From positions 735,357 through 799,356 of the forward strand of contig BCKE01000004.1 in the NCBI GenBank assembly GCA_001600495.1: a DNA stretch of 64,000 nt, written 5' to 3'. This document shows positions 56,636 through 64,000 of this stretch, piece by piece. Under the pieces are notes generated by a model. It was given only the letters and a program-made list of their open reading frames with translations, made no database searches and was not told where the DNA came from. How positions within the stretch are numbered: the first letter of the stretch is position 1; each line of letters starts with the position of its first letter. Origin of the DNA: Pilasporangium apinafurcum (lineage: Eukaryota; Oomycota; Peronosporomycetes; Pythiales; Pythiaceae). A program made the position numbers and the translations under genes.

Positions 56636-57869
56636 CCTATACGAATCGATTCCGTCGAATCGATACAACCCTCGACGCTAAATCCATTCGGCTCACCAAT
56701 GCACAAGACGTTTGCTTTTTCTTTGTTTCTGCGATTTCCCTCCTGAGTTTCGGAATGCATGTTTTGTGAATTTTTTATGGTCTTCTGAGGCACTTGCATT
56801 ATGAATTACTAGGCCGATTGTTTTTAAAGTGCATCGGAGGAATGTTAACAAGATATTGCACTGTTCGATGGGATCTGTGGATGACCAAATAAAGAAGTAC
56901 CATCCTCTTTCATATAGTCATTCACATCGAACATGCTGTTTTCGGATCCTGAAATCCTAACGCAACAGATCATGATGTTTGTACTTTAGCCTTCTTACCT
57001 TTCTATGCGGTGCATGTCTTCGAGTTGTGTAGTTCGTTTTGCCAACTGCCTTTGTCTTTATAGACATATCGTCATCACTCTGCGCTCATAATTATGGTAT
57101 ATCCAGTCGCCAGCTGCTACACATTGGAAAGCAGCAACGCTACGATTTACACTACGACGCACGAGACGTGTTCCTATCGACTTTGCAGATTCTTTTCAGA
57201 TCTTTTTTTTCTTGATGGGAAGAACCGATGCGCAATCTGAAGTAGAAATAATTGTGTAACTCGTGTCATCTCACAAGGGCGATGGGCACCAAAGACTCTT
57301 CAGAGTGGTCATATGAACTGCATCTTGCTCTTAAAAATATGTAAATGGCTTGCTAGAGTTGTCATTCGTCAAGTCACGATGTCGATTTTGCTCGTTGCGA
57401 GAAAAATCGCATGCAAATCCATACAGTTTGTGCACTGCCATGTGTGTCTAATTTTCTCCATTTTGGAGGGAATCGCTTCGAATGATCTTATAAAGAGGTA
57501 AAATCTGGGTCTTTCTATGCTCTGCGAATCGCTTCACTTTGGGTCTACCATCTGCATGTAGCAGAGGGGTGAAGAGATATGTAGCAACGCTTAATGATTT
57601 GTTAGCTTCCTTATTGTGCATGCGAGTCAACTGCAACGGAAATAAGTTGTACTGTGCAGCGTCTCATTGTGTGTGAGCAGAGAGTGTGGATGTGCGCTTG
57701 CAACGGCAGAGCCATTTACGGTGTGCAAGAGCCTTGCAAGTTACACATCCCAACGGCTACTCATACACATAGACACTCTCCTCTACCATTTCAAAACTTG
57801 CCTTCTTCTTGACAAACTTCACGCTTTGACGATTGGTTCCCACCTCAGCAACAGAAAGAAAAACCAAGC

Positions 57870-59864
57870 ATGAATATCGTGTCATGGCTGGCGCTAGTAA
57901 TGACAGTGACGGTACCTTCGCTTACTACTGGGCGTAACGCCACGGCAACAATCGATATCTTGGCATATAATGATGTCTATGAAATGCTACAGGATGAAGT
58001 CAATGGCATCAACATGGGTGGACCGTCGCGAGTCGTCCCACTTGCCAAAGCCATGAAAGCAGATAACCCCAACAGCTTGGTACTATTTGCTGGAGACACC
58101 ATGTCACCATCACTCTGGTCAACACAACTAAAGGGNATGCAGATGGTAGCTGCACACAACGCCATTGGTTTAGACTATGCCTGCTTGGGTAATCACGAGT
58201 TCGACTTTGGTGTTGACGGTTTCTTGAACGTCTCAGCAGCTTCGAACTTCCCTTGGTTGAATGCGAATTGTTATGAGACTGCGACTGGTCAGCTTCTACG
58301 AGGTACCATACCACGTGCAATTCATACGTTTGATGATCCAGTGTTTGGCACGATCTCCATTGGGTTGACTGGTGTCATGTACAACCTTGATGATGCCAGC
58401 AAAGGCTGCTACTGGGAAGATCCCATTGCATCGGCGCAGGTTCAAGTTGCTGCGCTCGAAGAAGAGGGTGTCGACATGATTATTGCACTGACGCATCAAG
58501 ATTTAGCAGACGACAATACATTCTCTCAACAAGTCACGGGTGTGGATCTTATCTACGCCGGTCATGACCATACTGCTATGCTGCAAACCAACTTTGGTGC
58601 TCCTTATTTGAAGGCTGATTTCGATTTTCGGACGATCTGGCAGTCCCACATCTTGTACTATGCTGCAGATGCCGACAATGACAAGACGTTCTTGATGAAA
58701 CACAAGAACATCCCTATCACGGAAGATATGGAGACTGATCCAGATTTGGACGCCATCATCGCTGCATATGAGGACCAGATCAGCGAGTTGACGTCTGCAG
58801 TCATTGGCTACTTGTGTGAAGACTTGGATGTGACACAAAGCACTGTGCGTACCAAAGACTGTGCCGTTGGTTCTATCTTCGCAGAAGCTCAACTTGCATT
58901 CTATGGGAATGGCTCAGCGGATGTTTCCGTCATGAATGGTGGAGGAATCCGTACCGATACGATCTATCCAGCTGGTCCCATTACGATCGGTGAAGTGATC
59001 GCTTGGTCGCCTTTTGGTAACACACTCTATACGACACAGACTGATGGTGCCTCGCTGAAGAAATTTATCGTCAAGGAGATGTTGGCGAGCTGTGGTGCTG
59101 GTTTTATCAACCAGAACGGTATGTATGTACATCCAGGTGGCTTCAAGTACGAGTTCAAATGCACAGGCGATGGTGAAGGATCAATCACATTGATCGAGTG
59201 GTTCAACCATCCGACACGAACGGGTGAGCTGCTCGATACAGACTCATTTGTGATGTCCTTGAGCAACTACTTGCATGACACCGAGTTTGTTACGATCGAT
59301 GGTGTTGTGTCAAACTTGATTGTTGATGCTAATGAAGCTTCTCGGGCTGACACTGCTCTGGAACAATACATTCAAGATCTTCCAGATCAGTTGGTGTGCT
59401 TCACCGCGGAAGGGCGTTCGCTGGTCACGTTTGAAGATGGCAGTAGTACTCCGAGTCCAAGCACATCAGCCCCGTCGTCTCCAACCGATGGCAGTTCTTC
59501 GTCTTCGTCATCTTCTGGTAACTCAAGTGCTGGACCGGATGTGGGTGATGATGGTGCCTCTGGCTCGAGTTCAGGTCCATCCGTTGGTGATGATAGCACC
59601 TCGAGTTCGAACACTGGCCCTAATGTGGGAGATGACAGTGCTGCTACATCTGGATCTAGCCCAAGCTCCGAACCATCGGATAGTGATAGCGGTGCCACTG
59701 GATCCACCTCAGAGCCAAGCATGGGCAGCAGCAGTTCCGCATCGTCTGCCTCAAGTACAGAGCCAAATGTGGGTGATGACAGCGCCGCTTCCTCATCTAC
59801 AGGCTCCAACTCTTCATCGACGCCTTCAATCTCTCCAATTGTCTGTCCTGATTCCGGTGCATAG
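57870..59864 (+). CDS. Secreted 5'-nucleotidase family protein 3 with Ser-rich repeat tail
   Basis: A single exon of 664 residues, longer than its relatives by about 140. Signal peptide MNIVSWLALVMTVTVPSLTT. The catalytic and C-terminal domains (ILAYNDVYEML, GNHEFDFG, GHDHTAML, GGGIRTDTIYPAG) are identical to gene 2 across the 1444-base tract. After RSLVTFEDGSS a low-complexity Ser/Thr/Pro tail follows with four to five copies of a VGDD-containing unit. It ends in ISPIVCPDSGA, without a hydrophobic GPI signal. The tail may extend the enzyme from the cell surface or bind wall material. An N at 58136 leaves one codon unresolved. Confidence 0.88.
   Translation: MNIVSWLALVMTVTVPSLTTGRNATATIDILAYNDVYEMLQDEVNGINMGGPSRVVPLAKAMKADNPNSLVLFAGDTMSPSLWSTQLKXMQMVAAHNAIGLDYACLGNHEFDFGVDGFLNVSAASNFPWLNANCYETATGQLLRGTIPRAIHTFDDPVFGTISIGLTGVMYNLDDASKGCYWEDPIASAQVQVAALEEEGVDMIIALTHQDLADDNTFSQQVTGVDLIYAGHDHTAMLQTNFGAPYLKADFDFRTIWQSHILYYAADADNDKTFLMKHKNIPITEDMETDPDLDAIIAAYEDQISELTSAVIGYLCEDLDVTQSTVRTKDCAVGSIFAEAQLAFYGNGSADVSVMNGGGIRTDTIYPAGPITIGEVIAWSPFGNTLYTTQTDGASLKKFIVKEMLASCGAGFINQNGMYVHPGGFKYEFKCTGDGEGSITLIEWFNHPTRTGELLDTDSFVMSLSNYLHDTEFVTIDGVVSNLIVDANEASRADTALEQYIQDLPDQLVCFTAEGRSLVTFEDGSSTPSPSTSAPSSPTDGSSSSSSSSGNSSAGPDVGDDGASGSSSGPSVGDDSTSSSNTGPNVGDDSAATSGSSPSSEPSDSDSGATGSTSEPSMGSSSSASSASSTEPNVGDDSAASSSTGSNSSSTPSISPIVCPDSGA
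57948..59391 (+). repeat. 1444-base inverted identical tract, copy 2 (in nucleotidase gene 3)
   Basis: The partner of 53716-55159 on the other strand. Beyond 59391 the two genes differ at once (CAGTTGGTG here, CAGTCAGTA there), and before 57948 they also diverge. The 2788 bases between the two copies are not shared. Confidence 0.88.
59449..59860 (+). repeat. Imperfect VGDD tandem repeat in the gene 3 tail
   Basis: The tail encodes repeats of about 17-20 residues containing (D/S/N)VGDD followed by Ser-rich spacers: GPDVGDDGASGSSSGP, SVGDDSTSSSNTGP, NVGDDSAATSGSSP and NVGDDSAASSSTGS, plus a partial unit (EPSMGSSSSASSASSTEP). At DNA level the core GTGGG(T/A)GATGA recurs. Such repeats commonly change copy number. 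Genes 1, 2 and 4 lack this tail. Confidence 0.75.
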
Positions 59865-61005
59865 ACATAACCCACAATAAGCACGATCACTGACCACACG
59901 CTGATAAATAATCAAATTCTGCTTTATGGGGATTTGAGGGTTTACTTGTAAACAATGGGATACATATTTGTTTTGCCGATCCTGATTTCATGCACTGTGT
60001 TCTCTTTACACTTAATGTTTCCGTTTAACCTCTTACCCATATATGGTATAGTACGCAAATAGCTATTGGACAGCTTTTTGTATGATAGTCGTTGTTCTTG
60101 TGCTGCATCAGCTGGTGACATTGACGAAGATGGCAATACCCACTCAGCACACACGACCATTTCGCGCATATGCGATGTACCAGTTCGATTCGCAATCATG
60201 TCTTCGCGGTCGTCGCAATCATCCCGCAAGGAGCGCCCGAAGAGTCTCAGATCGGAGGCCTACTAGTAACACATAGTGCACACACATTGCCAATGATCAC
60301 ATTCATGAGAATCAGGATAGAGATTCGTTGAGGAATCTCAATTCTAAACAATATCCCACCACCAAAACAAAGGTGCTAAAGTCATGATTATCATGATCTT
60401 CTTCTCACCTCCAAAGTCAGAGCACAACATGGCTACTTGAATGAAGTCTGCCGATCATCAGTCCGTATCTGCATCACATGATTCTTTGTTGTTCCAAAGT
60501 AGGGTGTTATAATAAAAAATTCCCATCTCTTGACCTAAACAACATACTAGACTGAGTATAAATATCAAAAATAATCATTATATCACCTACTTTTGTATCA
60601 AATTGACAAAATGTACTTTCTAGCCATTGACATGGGTACGAAACTATATAAGAGCACTTCAAGGCAGCAACGTTGCTAAGATCTGTTTGGATTTGTTGGG
60701 TGGTATCTTCGCATCTCCCGACAAGATTTGTATTTTCCACTTCCGTTTTTTTCTTTTCCACATGGACGATGGGACAGATCGCTCCTGGAAATACAAAGCG
60801 CAGGAAACGCACATTCACCTAAAAAGAAAGGCCAGTCATCCAGAATGTTTCACACTCATTCACTTCGGTAGAAAAAACAAGATGGACCACCGGTCTTGAA
60901 ATTGACTTGTCTGGATACTGTGGTTTGTACATTCAGCATTATTCCCCAAGTGAAGGACTATTTCACAACTTCATCTCGATTACAGTCTTCAGAACGACTG
61001 CTGTA
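59865..61005. other. Intergenic between nucleotidase genes 3 and 4
   Basis: About 1.1 kb containing the right 213-base repeat arm (60279-60491) and no recognised gene. Short open frames on both strands have no support. The promoter of gene 4 should lie downstream of the repeat arm. Confidence 0.5.
60279..60491 (-). repeat. 213-base inverted repeat, right arm
   Basis: The reverse complement of this stretch matches 55814-56026 at 212 of 213 bases by eye. Its outer end is GATTCTTTGTTG and its inner end CACACACATTGCC. The arms face each other and bracket about 4.25 kb of DNA. Confidence 0.85.
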
Positions 61006-62586
61006 ATGAAGGTCCTCAAGTCTATTGTAGTAGCGCTACTGTCTCTGATCGTGGTCACGGCACAACGTACCGCCGATGCGCAGCGGAACATCACTGCGAC
61101 GATCGACATCATTTCGTATAATGACGTATATGAGATGCTGCCAGACTCGGTCAATGGGCTCACACTTGGTGGACCATCTCGTGTGGTCCCGCTCGTGAAC
61201 GAAATGCGCGCCAAGAATCCCAACAGCCTCGTGCTGTTCGCGGGTGATACCATGTCACCATCGCTGTGGTCGTCGCAAATGAAGGGCATGCAGATGGTTG
61301 CTGCACACAATGCTCTGGGGCTAGATTTTGCCTGTCTGGGCAACCACGAGTTTGATTTCGGCATTGAAGCATTCTTCAACGTTTCGGCTGCCTCAAACTT
61401 TCCCTGGTTGAATGCGAATTGTTACGAGACGGCGACGGGCGAACTGCTGCGTGGCACAGTGCCCCGTGCGACGAAGACTTTCAATGACCCTGTGTTTGGC
61501 TCTATCACCATTGGTTTCACTGGTGTTATGTACAACCTCAACGATGTCAACAAAGGCTGCTACTGGGAAGATCCGATCGCGTCTGCTCAGGTACAAGTCA
61601 ATGCGCTTCAAGAGGAAGGTGTCGACATGATCATCGCACTGACGCATCAGGATTTCGCAGATGATAATGCGTTTTCTCAGCAAGTCACGGGTGTAGATCT
61701 CATCTTTGCTGGCCATGATCACGTTTCAATGCTACAGACCAACTTCGGTGCGCCGTATTTGAAATCCGACTATGATTTCCGGACGATTTGGCAGTCAACT
61801 ATCGAATACTATGCCGCAGACTCGGAGAACGACAAAGTGTTTTTAATGACGCATGAAAACATACCCATCACGGAAGACATGTCCAGCGACAAGGACTTGG
61901 ATGCTGTGATCGACGAATTTGCAGCGCAAATCAGCGAGTTGACCAAGCAAGTCATCGGCACGCTGTGTGAAGAATTGGATGTAACACAGCAAACTGTGCG
62001 AACCAAGGATTGCGCGGTTGGTGCGCTATTTACAAATGCAGCACTGGCCTTTTATGGCAATAGCTCGGCCGATGCCGCAGTCATGAACGGTGGTGGCATT
62101 CGAACGAACACGAACTACCCCGCGGGCAATCTGACGATCGCACAAGTGATCTCGTGGGCACCGTTTGGGAATACATTCATCATCACTGAAACCGATGGGC
62201 GGTCATTCAAGGAATACTTGGCCAAGGAGATGCTCGCGAGCTGTGGCGATGGCTTCATCAACCAGAACGGATTCTACGTCCATGCAGGCGGTATCAAATA
62301 TACGTTTACCTGCACGGGCACGTCAGCAGGATCGCTAACGAGTCTCGAGTGGCATAACCACCCCACATTCTCTGGAGATGTACAGGATACTGACGTGTTC
62401 AAGTTAGCCATGAGCAACTATGTTTATAGCTACAACTTCATCACGATCGATGGGATAACCTCGAGCATTATTATCGATGAATCCGCGTCGTCTCGGATCG
62501 ATACTGCCGTCGAAACGTATATTGCGTCGCTACCCAATGCCGAGGTATGCGTCAAGGCACAAAACACGTCGTTAGTGACATTCTAA
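61006..62586 (+). CDS. Secreted 5'-nucleotidase family protein 4
   Basis: A single exon of 526 residues from MKVLKSIVVALLSLIVVTAQ, a signal peptide. In-frame codons upstream (back to 60907) are not signal-like. Motifs: IISYNDVYEMLPDSV, FAGDTMSPSLWSSQM, LGNHEFDFG, ALTHQDFADD, IFAGHDHVSML, NGGGIRTNTNYPAG and WAPFGNTFI. It ends CVKAQNTSLVTF, with no GPI signal. It is as different from genes 2-3 as gene 1 is, and was not involved in the recent sequence exchange. Role as for gene 1: extracellular nucleotide salvage or removal of host signalling nucleotides. The second role is inference. Confidence 0.9.
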   Translation: MKVLKSIVVALLSLIVVTAQRTADAQRNITATIDIISYNDVYEMLPDSVNGLTLGGPSRVVPLVNEMRAKNPNSLVLFAGDTMSPSLWSSQMKGMQMVAAHNALGLDFACLGNHEFDFGIEAFFNVSAASNFPWLNANCYETATGELLRGTVPRATKTFNDPVFGSITIGFTGVMYNLNDVNKGCYWEDPIASAQVQVNALQEEGVDMIIALTHQDFADDNAFSQQVTGVDLIFAGHDHVSMLQTNFGAPYLKSDYDFRTIWQSTIEYYAADSENDKVFLMTHENIPITEDMSSDKDLDAVIDEFAAQISELTKQVIGTLCEELDVTQQTVRTKDCAVGALFTNAALAFYGNSSADAAVMNGGGIRTNTNYPAGNLTIAQVISWAPFGNTFIITETDGRSFKEYLAKEMLASCGDGFINQNGFYVHAGGIKYTFTCTGTSAGSLTSLEWHNHPTFSGDVQDTDVFKLAMSNYVYSYNFITIDGITSSIIIDESASSRIDTAVETYIASLPNAEVCVKAQNTSLVTF

Positions 62587-62670
62587 AACCAATAATAACA
62601 AAACATGTTTCCCCGATGCGCATGCTTTACGCAGCTGTTGAATGCATAAATACCGACTCGGACATACTGA

Positions 62671-64000
62671 TTAGTTGTGCATGAACTTTCGGTTGCGGTT
62701 GAGTTTCTCTTGTGTAAAGAATTGCTCTTTCGATTGTTTTTGCTTTGGTCCCCATGGCCCCGTTGCCAATAGAGTAAACCCTTGACCAGAAGCGATAGAG
62801 ATGACTTTGCCCACACCATAAGCAGCACTTGGGTCTGTGAGGAAGGCAGCCTTGTCAATCACGTCCGGGTCAGCGGATTCCGTTACACCATCGAGAAGTT
62901 TTCTGCCAAGACAGCCAGAAGTGTTCAGCCCCCATGTGAAGACTTCACCATCGACACTCAGCGCACAGCTGTGGTAGGAAGATGCCGCGATGGCATAGCA
63001 GCGGATTTTTCGGTGATATAGATCAGGCACACGAGCTATCAGAAGAAGACAATCAAAGGAAGTCAAGACGCCATTAGGACGAAAACAGATACTCCAATCA
63101 AACAAACAAGTGTGAAGACATACTAGGTAAAGCAGCAATTGGTTGCTTTCCAAGTCCAAGCTAAAATGTTACAGGATTGACATTAAATTGACATAATGAT
63201 AGTCACAACACTGACTTTGCGAATTCACAGAGAATATGTGCACAGAGTTTACCTGACCGTGCAATCCACTCCCAAACGCATATACATAACCTTCCTGTCG
63301 ATGTTGGTCTGGGTTCGTTGTTTCTCTTGTCTTTTTTTGACTAGACCCGTCAGGTACTCGCACAAGACAGAGCGAATGCCAACTCGCGCAGCAGACGTCC
63401 AGTACCAGATCTCTCTCGAGCGCCACAACCAATTCCGGGTGCAAAGAATCGGCATTAGTGCCCAATCCCAATCGGCCACCATCGCCGCAGCCAAATGTGA
63501 ACAACTGACCGTCTCTCGATACCACCGCGGTGTGAAGAGCACCACAGGATACACGAGTGATGCACTTGCGGTGTAGTGTCTCCACTACTGTAGGTGAGGG
63601 AAAGTAGTGCTGAAGTTTCTTGTCCTTGACGCCGGCCCGTTTTGTCTCACCAAGACCAAGCTGTCCGCTCCAACACCAACCCCAGGTGTACAATTTGCCC
63701 TTATTTGTGATTGCGGCTGTATGACAATTGCCAACGCTGATATGAGTTACTTGAACGGATTGAAGTGATTGTACCTGCGCCAATGATCTCTCCGCTATCG
63801 AGTTTTGAGATTTAGCGCCTTCTACACCAAGTTCAGTGTATTCTCCTCTTCCCCATGTAAAGCATTTGCCTTCCACAGTAATGAGCCCGATATGCCCGTC
63901 TGTTCTACCACAAGCAATATGCGTAATTTGCTCTTCCGTGAGTTCTGGCAGCTCTCTTGGGAAGAGGAAACAAGTATTCAGTTGATCTCGCCCATTCGCT
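62671..64000 (-). CDS. RCC1-repeat protein, 5' end outside the window
   Basis: Two exons are visible. The upstream exon enters from beyond 64000 and reads LPELTEEQITHIACGRTDGH, KCFTWGRGEYTELGVEG, KLYTWGWCWSGQLGLGETKR, QLFTFGCGDGGRLGLGTNAD and YVYAFGSGLHGQ. An intron of about 220 bases (near 63255-63035) follows. The last exon reads RVPDLYHRKIRCYAIAASSY, HSCALSVDGEVFTWGLNTSG, IASGQGFTLLATGPWGPKQK and RNRKFMHN with a TAA at 62671. RCC1 repeats form a seven-blade propeller used by Ran exchange factors and many other proteins. No further domain is seen in the visible part, so a specific function cannot be assigned. Confidence 0.85.

Larger units (their letters stand above)
55253..57869. other. 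Gene-poor spacer holding a Fanzor relic and an inverted repeat arm
   Basis: About 2.6 kb. It contains a 213-base repeat arm (55814-56026) and a Fanzor fragment (about 56341-56635), listed separately. In the remainder (55253-55813, 56027-56340 and 56636-57869) I see short open frames only and no recognised gene. The 300 bases before 57870 should contain the promoter of nucleotidase gene 3. Confidence 0.5.

Noticed and set aside
53716-59391. The whole 53.7-59.4 kb region as a simple palindrome
   Set aside because: The 213-base repeat arms are not placed symmetrically with the 1444-base tracts, and the spacer is not shared, so it is not one palindromic duplication.

Overview
This window looks like nuclear DNA of a compact protist genome, most likely an oomycete. 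An Albugo-like white rust is my best guess from the moderate AT content and the very dense gene packing, but this is inference and no marker here proves the species. Genes sit on both strands, 50-500 bases apart. Many carry a few GT-AG introns of about 43-230 bases. There are flagellum-type coiled-coil and TPR genes, a complete COP9/SKI/ALG/tRNA-synthetase housekeeping set, and a cluster of secreted 5'-nucleotidases.

Layout, left half. 0-1.5 kb: an unidentified partial gene and a multi-pass membrane protein. 1.7-14.1 kb: pyruvate dehydrogenase kinase, a coiled-coil protein, COP9 subunit 1, a YccV-TPR protein, a Myb/SANT-like factor, ARPC5, an isoprenylcysteine-methylesterase-like hydrolase and SKI8/WDR61. 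14.1-18.4 kb: a gene-poor island holding three separate Fanzor (eukaryotic TnpB-like) fragments and two scraps of possible host coding sequence. 18.4-34 kb: ALG2, an eEF2K-like alpha-kinase, a non-RD protein kinase, a TBC-PDZ-GRAM-myotubularin fusion, an amino-acid transporter, a Sel1-repeat protein and cytosolic PheRS beta.

Layout, right half. 34-50 kb: two small unknown proteins, a large conserved unknown protein divergent from a TTC6-like TPR protein, a predicted N-myristoylated Ser-rich protein, a capping-enzyme homologue whose two catalytic sites both look dead, a long coiled-coil protein and mitochondrial-type beta-ketoacyl-ACP synthase. 51-62.6 kb: four secreted 5'-nucleotidase-family genes. 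Two of them, in opposite orientation, share an apparently identical 1444-base tract with sharp edges inside the coding sequence. A 213-base near-perfect inverted repeat brackets one of these genes together with a fourth Fanzor fragment. The right edge is an RCC1-repeat gene that runs out of the window.

The most notable items are the Fanzor relics (one with an intact frame but no RuvC-I segment, two sharing a conserved non-coding 3' segment that could be a guide-RNA scaffold), the double-dead capping enzyme, the Rab-GAP/phosphoinositide-phosphatase fusion, and the repeat-bracketed nucleotidase cluster. No rRNA, tRNA, CRISPR array or origin was recognised.
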